A stretch of DNA of 64,000 nt from Bacteroidales bacterium UBA4116. GTDB taxonomy: Bacteria; Bacteroidota; Bacteroidia; Bacteroidales; Tannerellaceae. Within the stretch, counting starts at the first letter, position 1. Every line of letters begins with the position of its first letter. Made by a program: the position numbers and the translations under genes. Below the pieces are notes generated by a model. It ran no database searches and was not told the origin of the DNA. It saw only the letters and a program-made list of their open reading frames with translations. Positions 43,170 through 52,515 of the stretch are shown piece after piece. The stretch spans positions 48,748-112,747 of the forward strand of contig DFXE01000017.1 of NCBI GenBank assembly GCA_002381645.1. The letters run 5' to 3'.

Positions 43170-46160
43170 TTAATAAGATATTTGTACACCAAATGTAAAA
43201 TTTCTTGCAGTAGGATAGAGATCCAGACCACTTTGCCCAACCCATAATCCGGTTTGATTCTGAATATTTGAAGGATCCATCACACTGTATGAAGTAAGGG
43301 TAAATACATTTCGTATACTTCCGTAAACTCTCAGATTAGAGATCCATTTAGTATTTATTTTTGGTGTCCATCCAAGCGTAATATTCTGCAATTTCAGGTA
43401 ATTACCATTTTCAAGGAAATAATCACAAACTAACTTTGTGCCTTTAATATGGGCATTTTCCTTATATGCCGACTGTAACTTATTAATACCGGCAACTCCC
43501 TGCAAGCCATAGTACATCTGGTGCATATTTAGAATGTCGTATTTGAATTTACCTGTAAAGAAGAATGAGAAATCAAAGCCTTTATACGTGAAGGTGTTAC
43601 CCCAAGACAACATCCATTTAGGTGAACCGTTACCTATATATGTTTTATCATCATCACTTGCTTCGTCGCCCCTTAATGTCGGATTACCCTCTATTCCGTC
43701 TTTATAAACCAGAATATTACCATCGTTATCCACCCCGGCATAACGGAATCCGTAGAAGTTCCCTATCTCTTTTCCGTCTTCCAGACGTTGTGCATACCCC
43801 GGATTTCCCGGACTTGGCAGACCATCATTATTAATGAATCCTAATTGATACTGGTCATTAGAGAAAGATTTTAATTTTGATTTTGTGTATGAAAATGTAA
43901 GATCAGTCGTATAATTAAAATCAGTCGTCTGTACTACATCCACGCTCGCCTGGAATTCAACTCCTTTTGAAGTTGTGGTACCCACATTCGTAATGATCTT
44001 ATCATGCAGATAAGGAGGCATCGATACGGGATATTCTCCGATAACATCTTTTCCATCCCTTATAAAGAAATCAACACTACCCGAGAGCCGGGAACCAAAC
44101 AATGTATAGTCGACTCCCAGGTTATAAGATATCTGTTTTTCCCAACTCAAATCGTAATTGGGGTTGTTTTCGGGTCCGTAACCTTGTATCCATTGACCGC
44201 CCGATGTCATGTAATTTCCATAACCTTTATATTTAGCCATAGAAGTGTAGGGATCAAATCCTGAACGGCCGGTAACCCCATAAGAAAAACGTAATTTTAA
44301 ATCGTCTACCGTTGGAAGTTCCTCAAAAAAAGACAAACGTGAAAAACGCCATGCTGCCGAAGCTGCCGGGAATGTACCCCATTTATGGTCGGCTCCAAAC
44401 TTTGTACTACCTTCATGTCGTAAAGACCCTGTAAAAAGAAGGACATTATCGAAATCATAATTCACACGTCCTAAAAAGGCAATCGTTTTATATTTCTTTT
44501 TTTCCGATTTCATACCGAGCCGGCCCTGTTCTTTTTCATAATCCCCTGCTTCAAGGTTATTCCATTGAAACGCATCCGATGGGAAATTTCTGTTACTTGC
44601 CCAATAACGGTCTTCTACATATTCCTGATAAGAATATCCACCCATTATTTTAAAGTCATGTTTATCTACTTTAAACGAATAATTACCCAACCATTCAAAC
44701 AGGTAATCGACTCTCGCACGATCCTGTAATTCGGCTTTACCGTTATAGCTTTCGCGTAAACTATCTTTATGTTTCGATGTAAAGTAAGCCCTGGCTTTCG
44801 AATTGTGTCCGCGTCTTGCCAATTGTACTTCCGTATTCAGGTTCTTGAGAATATTTAACTTAATACTGAAGTCAACATTTGAATATTCCTGTCTTACTTC
44901 ACGTGTCCGTTCGGTAAGGTTTTTGACTGGGTTATAGGTATCAAATGAGTTTGCAAATGCTGCCATTTCATCAGGACTATACGTCGGATTCAATTCCAGA
45001 GCCTGTTTAAAAGAACCTTTATCACTAAAATGATCCCAGAAATCCCATCCGGATATCACATCTTCGTCAGCTACGCGGTAAGATATATTTCCGCCCACTT
45101 CCAGAAGACCTTCTAAGGTGATTTGTTTAAAACTGGCCCTCACTCCTGTTTCTTTTCTTTTTGTCGCAATATCAAGGCCATCTTTTTCCCTGTAATTGGC
45201 CGAAAGACGGAAAATGGTACTTTCACTACCTCCCGATAAAGACACATTATGGTTATGACCAAAGTTGTTTTTGTTGATTAGTTCGTCGTACCAGTCCGTA
45301 CGATATCCATGATCCGTATCGATCTTATGAGCCACAAATTCATCCGGAGATAAAATATCCGGCCGGTCGGCTACCATGTCGTGCTCCATATATCCGTCGT
45401 AACTGATCGTTACCCTTCCGGCCCGGCCTTGTTTAGTCTGTACAAGTATTACTCCATTGGCTCCGCGCGAACCGTAGATCGCTGCGGCCGATCCGTCCTT
45501 TAAAACAGTGATAGATTCAATATCCTGCTGAGAAATAGACCGTAAATCTCCACCAGGCATTCCGTCGATAACGATCAAAGGGGTATTTCCAGCTTTAAGG
45601 GAGGAAGCACCGCGTACCTGTATATTATTCGGATCAACATTCGGATCTGCTGACGATTCGCCTGAAATAGATAAACCGGCAATTTTTCCGTTGATTAATT
45701 CCAAAGGATTATTTGTAGCGCCCTGTAAAAAATCCCGGCTGGAAATACTTGTTACAGCTGTCGTTAAATCCCTTTTTACTGTACTACCATAACCAACAAC
45801 AACTACCTCATCAAGTCGTTGATTATCTTCTTCCAATATAATATTCATATTAGCAGAAGCAGGTATTTCTAATGGAACATATCCTACATAAGAAACGGTT
45901 AAAATACTTCCTTGCGGAACATTTAATGTAAATGCACCATCCACATCGGTAATCGTACCATTGGTAGTTCCTTTTTGAATAATATTAGCTCCAATTATTT
46001 CCATTCCCGCCGGATCTTTCACTACACCTTTTACGGTTAATTGCTGTGCATTAACGGGCAAACCGATTATAAAACAAGTAACAAAAAACAGATAGGAAAA
46101 GGCACACAACTTTCTCTTAAGAACGTTCCCTGACGTCCTTAGATTTAAGACTAACCTCAT
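43170..46160 (-). CDS. SusC/RagA family TonB-linked outer-membrane transporter (first locus)
   Basis: Imports oligomers through the outer membrane with TonB energy. 996 residues: signal peptide, carboxypeptidase-D-like regulatory domain (LTVKGVVKDPAGMEIIGANIIQKGTTNGTITDVDGAF), plug with VVVVGYGSTVKRDLTTAV and IVIDGMPGGDL, then the 22-strand barrel ending VYGSIRNVFTLTSYSVMDPS and the aromatic C-terminus FGVQISY. No N-terminal STN domain, so no anti-sigma signalling. Promoter element TACTTTTG at 46244-46251. Confidence 0.96.
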   Translation of the reverse strand: MRLVLNLRTSGNVLKRKLCAFSYLFFVTCFIIGLPVNAQQLTVKGVVKDPAGMEIIGANIIQKGTTNGTITDVDGAFTLNVPQGSILTVSYVGYVPLEIPASANMNIILEEDNQRLDEVVVVGYGSTVKRDLTTAVTSISSRDFLQGATNNPLELINGKIAGLSISGESSADPNVDPNNIQVRGASSLKAGNTPLIVIDGMPGGDLRSISQQDIESITVLKDGSAAAIYGSRGANGVILVQTKQGRAGRVTISYDGYMEHDMVADRPDILSPDEFVAHKIDTDHGYRTDWYDELINKNNFGHNHNVSLSGGSESTIFRLSANYREKDGLDIATKRKETGVRASFKQITLEGLLEVGGNISYRVADEDVISGWDFWDHFSDKGSFKQALELNPTYSPDEMAAFANSFDTYNPVKNLTERTREVRQEYSNVDFSIKLNILKNLNTEVQLARRGHNSKARAYFTSKHKDSLRESYNGKAELQDRARVDYLFEWLGNYSFKVDKHDFKIMGGYSYQEYVEDRYWASNRNFPSDAFQWNNLEAGDYEKEQGRLGMKSEKKKYKTIAFLGRVNYDFDNVLLFTGSLRHEGSTKFGADHKWGTFPAASAAWRFSRLSFFEELPTVDDLKLRFSYGVTGRSGFDPYTSMAKYKGYGNYMTSGGQWIQGYGPENNPNYDLSWEKQISYNLGVDYTLFGSRLSGSVDFFIRDGKDVIGEYPVSMPPYLHDKIITNVGTTTSKGVEFQASVDVVQTTDFNYTTDLTFSYTKSKLKSFSNDQYQLGFINNDGLPSPGNPGYAQRLEDGKEIGNFYGFRYAGVDNDGNILVYKDGIEGNPTLRGDEASDDDKTYIGNGSPKWMLSWGNTFTYKGFDFSFFFTGKFKYDILNMHQMYYGLQGVAGINKLQSAYKENAHIKGTKLVCDYFLENGNYLKLQNITLGWTPKINTKWISNLRVYGSIRNVFTLTSYSVMDPSNIQNQTGLWVGQSGLDLYPTARNFTFGVQISY

Positions 46161-46243
46161 ACGTAATAAATTTAAATTACAATTACTTTTTACACTCTCA
46201 AAATCATTCCATGGATTTAATAAATTCGGCCGTTTATTACCCG

Positions 46244-46251
46244 CAAAAGTA
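46244..46251 (-). promoter_or_regulatory. Putative -7 element of the first susC
   Basis: TACTTTTG on the minus strand, 84 bases before the ATG. Confidence 0.5.
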
Positions 46252-46656
46252 TTAATGTTTTTGAAATAAAAAAGTTTTTTTAGAATACTTTTATTTAGTT
46301 AGTTAGTGACAAATCATTGAATTACTCATTATCAATACCTTACATGAAGAAATTTAGATTTAAATAGTTAATAGAAAAATAAATATAAAAATTTGTCATT
46401 AAAAAGTTTACATTAAACATTCTTATATTATATTTTTATCATAAAATAATTATTTATTATATAAATGAAAATAAAAAGCTCACCTTTACATATTATATAT
46501 TTATAATTAAATCATTAAACCTTAGACACATGAGACTATTAGTTTACCTTCTTTTTAAGAATTCATTTATACAAAACACACAAATTATATAATTAATAAA
46601 ACTACTTGTTGTCTTTTTCTGTTATAGCATAATGAAATAATTATAAAAGAAAGAAT
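46252..46656. other. AT-rich divergent intergenic region
   Basis: About 400 bases with very high A+T and short tandem TTAG repeats at 46296-46307. No gene or strong structure, and no clear TAnnTTTG upstream of the NlpE-like gene. Confidence 0.4.
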
Positions 46657-47073
46657 ATGAGAATCAATTTTTTTTACGCCTTTCTAATGGCAATGGCCTT
46701 AATCCTTATAAATGGGTGTAATAACAATCGTAACCAGCATGCTAATTCGTCTGTTGTAAACACCCGTACAACGAATTACGAAGGTACTTACAGCGGCACT
46801 TTACCATGTGCTGATTGTTCCGGTATTCGTATGGAAATAACCCTGAATGGAGGGAATTACAAAATCCTATCTGTTTATGAAGGTGTTGATGAAAATAACC
46901 GTTTTGAAGAATCTGGTACTTATACCTGGGATCAAGATACAAATATGATTACTTTAGACGGAGATGATACTAATAAATATTTATTCGATAACAACACGTT
47001 GGTTGCCCTGGATATGGACGGTAACAGGGTAACAGGAGAACTAGCCAATATGTACATATTGAAAAAAAGATAA
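46657..47073 (+). CDS. NlpE-like lipoprotein
   Basis: 138 residues. Signal peptide with lipobox ILINGC (Cys21). The C-terminal 95 residues match the NlpE N-domain pattern: TYSGTLPCADCSGIRMEITLNGG with the CxxC motif, GTYTWDQDTNMITLDG and YILKKR at the end. E. coli NlpE senses surface contact and copper through the Cpx system; the short version here lacks the second OB-like domain, so the role is uncertain. It is convergent with the GH63-like gene. Confidence 0.88.
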   Translation: MRINFFYAFLMAMALILINGCNNNRNQHANSSVVNTRTTNYEGTYSGTLPCADCSGIRMEITLNGGNYKILSVYEGVDENNRFEESGTYTWDQDTNMITLDGDDTNKYLFDNNTLVALDMDGNRVTGELANMYILKKR

Positions 47074-47106
47074 CCCAATAAAACATTTCACTTTAGACAC
47101 CTTTTC

Positions 47107-47160
47107 AAGGTTATTAATCTGTTACTATCCCAATAATCAAATAGTCAGATTAACAACCTT
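47107..47160 (-). terminator. Hairpin at the end of the GH63-like gene
   Basis: 15-nt arms (47107-47121 and 47146-47160) with a 24-base loop. In the minus-strand RNA all 15 pairs form, one as G-U; plus has A-C there. The downstream T tract is weak (GAAAAGG), so a termination role is only likely by position. Confidence 0.55.
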
Positions 47161-47185
47161 ACAAATTAGATGTCATCATTAAAAA

Positions 47186-49093
47186 TTATTTGCCGTATTC
47201 CTCATACAGCAATAACAAATGCGCCGAACTCCAACTAAAGTGTGGAGCTTTCAAAGGAGCCCCGTTATGCGTATCGTAATTTTCATATATAGGGGCATCT
47301 CCCGTCAGTCCCTGAAGACGTGTAAATATATGGTCGGTAAATGTATCTGCTTCTTTATTATATCCGTATTTACGGAGACCGGAAATGCCGAAATAAACCT
47401 GGTCTAACCAAATGGGTCCGCGCCAGTAACCGGAAGGCATGAATTTTGGATTGTCGGCAGCAATCGTTGGAAATGGAATATAGGTTGCAAATTTGGTTGT
47501 ATCTGTAAATAATTTTGCGGCAGCGTCAGCTTGTTCCCTTGTAGCAATTCCTGTCCATAACGGGATACAGCCCTCGGTTCCTTCTTCCATAACAAACGTT
47601 CCATCTAATCGTTTATCAAAAAAGAAACCTCTTTCCGGCACAAAGAAATAATTTGCTGTGTTGGCTGTATGGTTATATTCACTAAAAACTTCTCCTGCAA
47701 CGGGAGCTAACCGGCTCAATAAATGGTGTTCTAAAGTAAGGAAAGCGTTCAAATCGACCGACTCCTGGTTAAAACTCCAGGCTCCTTCCTCATTCTTTAC
47801 TATCTTTGCATCATCAAAACGGATAGCATTGTCCATACCGCTTTCCCATGCAGCAGCCTCAGGGGTACCATCGCACGATCCGAACTCGCAGATACCGTTA
47901 TTATTATGGTCGCGGTACCGGAACCACCATTTATAATAAGATAACAGCTTGGGATAGATTTCTTTTACAAAAGCGCTATCACCTGTTTGCTCAAATATTT
48001 CATTTACTGCCCATGCGGCTAAAGGGGGCTTGCTGTCCCGGTCATTATTTTCCTTTGCATCGGTATATATACAATCAATAACCATTCCTTCAGGAGTTTG
48101 GTAATCAAACATGGTACGCACCTGGTTTTTCGCCAGTTCAGGGGCAAAACGCGAGAGAGCGACTGCATGTTTCCAGGAATCCCACCCCCAAAAACCCATA
48201 AAATATCCTACGCCATGACTGGGTACTACCCCGTCGTGGAATAAATCTCCCCGGGCACTTTTCCAGTTCGAGATCAAGGTTACTACAGCCTTGGCGGCAA
48301 TACGGTCATATTCGTCAGGCATGTCCGTACGTAATACATTCGCCAAATATTCATCCCAACGTTCAGCCGATTGGTTCCTGTATGTTTCAGGAGATGTCAA
48401 TACAGTCGTAGCCTTCTGCATAACAGCCAATTGAGAATTCTTATTTTCAAAGAATGATATCATTACATATGCTTTTCCGGGCTGAGTCGATATAGCTTCG
48501 TATCCTTCCTCATTTGTCAGAATACCCACTTCCGGACTGAATGTAAGAGCCAACCCTTCTCCATCAGGCCAGGTAAGTAATAAGCGGTTCTTTTCCACTG
48601 AACAAGAAATTTCTTTTGGCAACGATGAACCATGAAAATGAAACGTGCTACCCGGATTTGAAGAACAAGTCAGCAAAGCGGTAGATTTATCGATAAAATT
48701 TAGCTGTTGGCGGATTTTTCCTTCTTTAGAATATGCCGATATATAAAGTTCCCCCGGAAAGTAAGATACCGAATCGGGGGTATAAACAGTCGATTTATCT
48801 TCATTGGCAAAATTTACTTTTATCAGGGCATTTGATACCCATTGCCGCTTATCCAAATGAAACGGGCCGCAAAAACCGTTCACCCATTTCTCTGATTGAG
48901 GTATAGTGAACCCATACCATGAACCTGCATCACTGAACCATCCCCTGTTTCGCCTATCTTTATCGGGCGTATACCGGATGTTCAGGATATTGCCGAACTC
49001 ATATGCTTTACGTGCCTTAGTTTCTTGCTGTATAGTACATCCTGTTGCTAAAACAGTATATATGCAGGCTAAAACAACTATTATTTTTTTCAT
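47186..49093 (-). CDS. GH63-family glycoside hydrolase (YgjK-like alpha-glucosidase)
   Basis: 635-residue lipoprotein (lipobox LATGC, Cys19). After an N-terminal beta domain, the (alpha/alpha)6 catalytic domain runs from about residue 265. The general acid is likely Asp421 in ESGMDN (cf. trehalase ESGWDFS) and the general base Glu604 in IYENYD; GFWGWDSWKHA and SGYWRGPIWLDQVYFG are family motifs. YgjK acts on kojibiose and Glc-alpha-1,3-Gal. It follows the GH2 gene by 159 bases with a hairpin between, and is probably part of the second SusCD locus. Confidence 0.88.
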   Translation of the reverse strand: MKKIIVVLACIYTVLATGCTIQQETKARKAYEFGNILNIRYTPDKDRRNRGWFSDAGSWYGFTIPQSEKWVNGFCGPFHLDKRQWVSNALIKVNFANEDKSTVYTPDSVSYFPGELYISAYSKEGKIRQQLNFIDKSTALLTCSSNPGSTFHFHGSSLPKEISCSVEKNRLLLTWPDGEGLALTFSPEVGILTNEEGYEAISTQPGKAYVMISFFENKNSQLAVMQKATTVLTSPETYRNQSAERWDEYLANVLRTDMPDEYDRIAAKAVVTLISNWKSARGDLFHDGVVPSHGVGYFMGFWGWDSWKHAVALSRFAPELAKNQVRTMFDYQTPEGMVIDCIYTDAKENNDRDSKPPLAAWAVNEIFEQTGDSAFVKEIYPKLLSYYKWWFRYRDHNNNGICEFGSCDGTPEAAAWESGMDNAIRFDDAKIVKNEEGAWSFNQESVDLNAFLTLEHHLLSRLAPVAGEVFSEYNHTANTANYFFVPERGFFFDKRLDGTFVMEEGTEGCIPLWTGIATREQADAAAKLFTDTTKFATYIPFPTIAADNPKFMPSGYWRGPIWLDQVYFGISGLRKYGYNKEADTFTDHIFTRLQGLTGDAPIYENYDTHNGAPLKAPHFSWSSAHLLLLYEEYGK

Positions 49094-49201
49094 ACGTTAA
49101 CTATTATCTGACATTCTCTTAAATGAGACTTAATCCTTTCCTCGAAATTTATTAAAGTTTTAATTGAATAAGCGAATGAACTTTTCATATAAAAAGGTTC
49201 G

Positions 49202-49244
49202 TTTATCCTGACAGAAACTATTGAAGATGTTCTGTCAGGATAAA
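49202..49244. terminator. Hairpin between GH2 and GH63-like genes
   Basis: Perfect 15-bp inverted repeat (49202-49216 and 49230-49244) with a 13-base loop. In the minus direction TTTTTATATG follows after six bases; on plus TAAATTTTTC follows. It may terminate or attenuate the PUL transcript after the GH2 gene, 8 bases beyond its stop. Confidence 0.75.
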
Positions 49245-49252
49245 TAAATTTT

Positions 49253-52200
49253 TCACCTTACTTGTTTTGCCTGTTTTGCTAAATCGGTGTAGCCATCGAC
49301 AGGAATAAGATAAAATTCATATTGCTGTGCAACCGGCGTTATAGTATATTCCGGATGAGTTTGTGCACCCCATGTGTTATCACCGCCTACTCCCATTTGT
49401 TTCTTATCGATATTCAGCCATACCATATCTTTCTTTTCTATACTTCCTCCATGTACACGTTCAACAGTAGACGGTATGTAGCCTATATCATTTTGCAAGA
49501 AATTCCAGGCGCTAAGGCTTAATGGCTCTCCACCCGATACAACCAATAATCCTTCACCCGACCGGCTCTGTAAAGCAGCCCAGCGAACATCCGTTTTATT
49601 AGCCGTCTCTTGTGCCCGTACATATGGATGGTACTGTTCCCATACGGTTGCTTTATACAGGTCGATGTCGGCGCTTGTTTTCCTATCCCAATAACTTTCA
49701 TGCGGACCTCTTCCTAACCATGTCATATTTTCAAATTCACCTTGAAGTATCATACGCATACCGAAACGCGGGATTTCGGGCAAAGCTGATTCACCGGGTA
49801 TAAAAGCGAATGCGGTTTTTATTCCCCCATCAGGATAAACTGTATAGGTAATGGTGCATTCGGATGCCGGACCGGGCAACAGATAAACGGCGCTGATAAC
49901 TAATGAATTATGATCCTTTGCAGGTTGTACCAAAAAGGATTTCAATTGCATCTCCTTACCGGCGTCTTTCCATATCCCGCTTCTCTTAGCCAGACCATTA
50001 GGCACATCATTATCTACCAAAGGCCGCCAGAAATTAGGGCGAAGCCCTTCCTGTAAATATTCTTTACCCTTTATTTTGTAGCTGGTCATTTCTCCGTTTT
50101 GCTTTGAGAAGATAATTTCAGCAGATGTAGTTTTTAGTTTTATTATATCGCCTGTTTCTTCTTTTGTTAATTGACCGGAAATTGTTAATGGAGATAAAGA
50201 TTCAGACATAACAGGCAGCTGCCATTGTTCAGAAGCAGCCATATGTCCTTTCGGTACTAAAGGCGATTCGTCTTTTGTTTGCGCGGCAATATGGAGAAAA
50301 TATTCCGTTCCCGGTTCACCGGTAATAGCAGGCGGGTCAATCGCCACCTCTACGGATCCGTGCGGCGCGATAGACGGCACATTCAAAGCACCCCGGGATA
50401 TTACTTTTCCATCTGCTTTTACCGTCCAGCTATAATCATATACATCAGAGGTCAGGAAATCATGAAGGTTGGTTATTTTTATACGGTTTGAAGTAAAAGG
50501 TACGGCTTCAAAATGCAGATACTGATAAACCTTTTTTACTTCCCATATGTGTGGATGAAGACTGCGGTCGGCTGCTACCAATCCGTTTGCACAGAAATTG
50601 GAATCGTTCACGACTCCCACAAAACCCATATCTCCGCCGTATGCCCAGATCTCTTTTCCTTTTTTATCTTTAACCGCAAAGGTCTGATCCACCCAATCCC
50701 AAATAAATCCTCCCTGCAGATTATCGTACTTATAAATTAACTCCCAGTAATCATTCAGGTTACCCACACTGTTACCCATTGCATGTGCATACTCACAAAG
50801 GATTAGCGGGCGGTCCTGCCTTTGGTTTGTCCATTGCCTTAGCGCCCATATCCGGGCATACATCGGGCAATAAATATCCGACAGTCCGGTTTGCCGGCCA
50901 CCTTCATATTGTACGGGACGGCTATCGTCACGTTTCTTTGTCCAATGATAAATGGTTTCAAAATGTTTCCCATAACCTGATTCATTACCCATACTCCATG
51001 TAATAATGGAAGTATAGTTCTTGTCCCGTTCCACCATTCGCGACATACGTTCCATAAAAGGAATATCCCAACCTTCCCAGTTAGCTAATGTACGGGTTTC
51101 ATGATCGGTCATTCCATGCGATTCGATGTTGGCCTCATCAACAAGATACATTCCATATTCATCACATAATTCGTACCATTCTTCATAATTGGGATAATGC
51201 GAACAGCGGACTGCGTTGATGTTGAACAGCTTCATCAGGCGAAGGTCCTCTATCATACTTTCCGTAGTGATAGTGCGTCCGTTATGCATGTCGTGCTCAT
51301 GGCGGTTCACTCCCTTTATGAGAATAGGGGTTCCGTTCACCATTAACATACCATTCTTTATTTCTACTTTTCTGAAACCAAAACGCTGTACGAAAGATTC
51401 TGTAACTTGTCCTTTCTTATCCAGTGTATTTACTACCAAGGTATATAAATTGGGTGTCTCGGCAGTCCAACGTTTTACTTGTGGAAAGTTTTTATTAAAT
51501 GAAAGGATCGTATCTGTTTTACTTTTTGCAGCAAGTCGTGCCGAAGCTATTTCTTTTTTTTCATCCAGTATTTTAAGCTGTACGGTAGGTCCGTTTATGG
51601 TTTGTCTGTTGTCAAGGGTTACGGTAATATCCAGGGTTCCGTCCGTATAATTATTGGTTAAACCGGCTTTTATTTCAAAATCTTTAATACGTATTTTCGG
51701 ACGCGCTATCAGCATTACATTCCGTTCAATACCGCTGTATCTCCAGTAGTCCTGGGCTTCAAGATAGGAGCCATCACTATACCGGTAAACCTCTACAGCC
51801 AGTTTATTTTCACCTTTTTTCAGGTATTCACTTACAAGGAATTCCGCCGGCAGGCGGCTGTCTTCACTATATCCTACAAATTGCCCGTTTATCCAGCAAT
51901 AGAAGGCTGATTCCACTCCCCCAAAATAGAGAATAATATCCTGCCCTACGAAATTCTCAGGGACAGTAAAGCTGGTAACATATGAACCCACAGGATTATA
52001 ATCAGTGGGAACGTATGGCGGATCTGCAGGAAAAGGATAGCGGGTATCAGTATAAATAGGCGCATCAAACCCCTGTAACTCCCAACTACCCGGAACTTTT
52101 ATATCTTTCCATCCTGATACATCGTAACCTTCTTCATAGAAAGCAGACGGACGTGATGCCGGATTCTTCGAATAATTAAATTTCCATATCCCGTTCAGGG

Positions 52201-52390
52201 AATGGCGGCGTTCGCCGGTTTTGTCTTTTTGAAGAGCCGCCTTTTCCGAGTTATAAGGTACAAAATGAGCATGGGCAGCTTCACGGTTTATCTGGTTGAT
52301 AAATTGATTTTCCCATTCCCTGGGCTGGGAAAAACCAGTAGTTACCAACAACAAACCGCCTACCGCTAATATGACCTGTCTTATCTTCAT
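49253..52390 (-). CDS. GH2 family beta-galactosidase (LacZ-like)
   Basis: 1045 residues from ATG 52390, chosen because it gives the signal peptide (MKIRQVILAVGGLLLVTTGFS, before QPREWEN). Five-domain LacZ architecture: sugar-binding, Ig-like, TIM barrel, second Ig-like (DUF4981) and beta-galactosidase small-chain domain. The acid/base is Glu470 (WSMGNESGYG) and the nucleophile Glu533 (LCEYAHAMGNS). Likely periplasmic. The gap upstream to SusD (52391-52512) holds an octamer-type repeat. Confidence 0.95.
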   Translation of the reverse strand: MKIRQVILAVGGLLLVTTGFSQPREWENQFINQINREAAHAHFVPYNSEKAALQKDKTGERRHSLNGIWKFNYSKNPASRPSAFYEEGYDVSGWKDIKVPGSWELQGFDAPIYTDTRYPFPADPPYVPTDYNPVGSYVTSFTVPENFVGQDIILYFGGVESAFYCWINGQFVGYSEDSRLPAEFLVSEYLKKGENKLAVEVYRYSDGSYLEAQDYWRYSGIERNVMLIARPKIRIKDFEIKAGLTNNYTDGTLDITVTLDNRQTINGPTVQLKILDEKKEIASARLAAKSKTDTILSFNKNFPQVKRWTAETPNLYTLVVNTLDKKGQVTESFVQRFGFRKVEIKNGMLMVNGTPILIKGVNRHEHDMHNGRTITTESMIEDLRLMKLFNINAVRCSHYPNYEEWYELCDEYGMYLVDEANIESHGMTDHETRTLANWEGWDIPFMERMSRMVERDKNYTSIITWSMGNESGYGKHFETIYHWTKKRDDSRPVQYEGGRQTGLSDIYCPMYARIWALRQWTNQRQDRPLILCEYAHAMGNSVGNLNDYWELIYKYDNLQGGFIWDWVDQTFAVKDKKGKEIWAYGGDMGFVGVVNDSNFCANGLVAADRSLHPHIWEVKKVYQYLHFEAVPFTSNRIKITNLHDFLTSDVYDYSWTVKADGKVISRGALNVPSIAPHGSVEVAIDPPAITGEPGTEYFLHIAAQTKDESPLVPKGHMAASEQWQLPVMSESLSPLTISGQLTKEETGDIIKLKTTSAEIIFSKQNGEMTSYKIKGKEYLQEGLRPNFWRPLVDNDVPNGLAKRSGIWKDAGKEMQLKSFLVQPAKDHNSLVISAVYLLPGPASECTITYTVYPDGGIKTAFAFIPGESALPEIPRFGMRMILQGEFENMTWLGRGPHESYWDRKTSADIDLYKATVWEQYHPYVRAQETANKTDVRWAALQSRSGEGLLVVSGGEPLSLSAWNFLQNDIGYIPSTVERVHGGSIEKKDMVWLNIDKKQMGVGGDNTWGAQTHPEYTITPVAQQYEFYLIPVDGYTDLAKQAKQVR

Positions 52391-52403
52391 GATAATTATT
52401 TTT

Positions 52404-52515
52404 ATTGAAGGAGTCAAGGAGTTATCAGTTGCTTAACAACTTAGGAGCCAAGAAAACATACGACTATATTTTTAATTCCTAATTCCTTTAACTTCTTAAC
52501 TCCCTTGATTTCTTA
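52404..52515. repeat. Intergenic octanucleotide-period inverted repeat (second copy type)
   Basis: At 52404-52451 units such as AGTCAAGG and AGTTATCA repeat roughly every 8 bases; at 52468-52515 complementary-oriented units (TTCCTAAT, TCCTTTAA, CTTCTTAA, CTCCCTTG, ATTTCTTA) do the same, with spacing of 7-9 bases. The halves pair imperfectly (TCAAGGAGTT with AACTCCCTTGA). The array reaches the SusD stop codon at 52513-52515. Confidence 0.65.
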
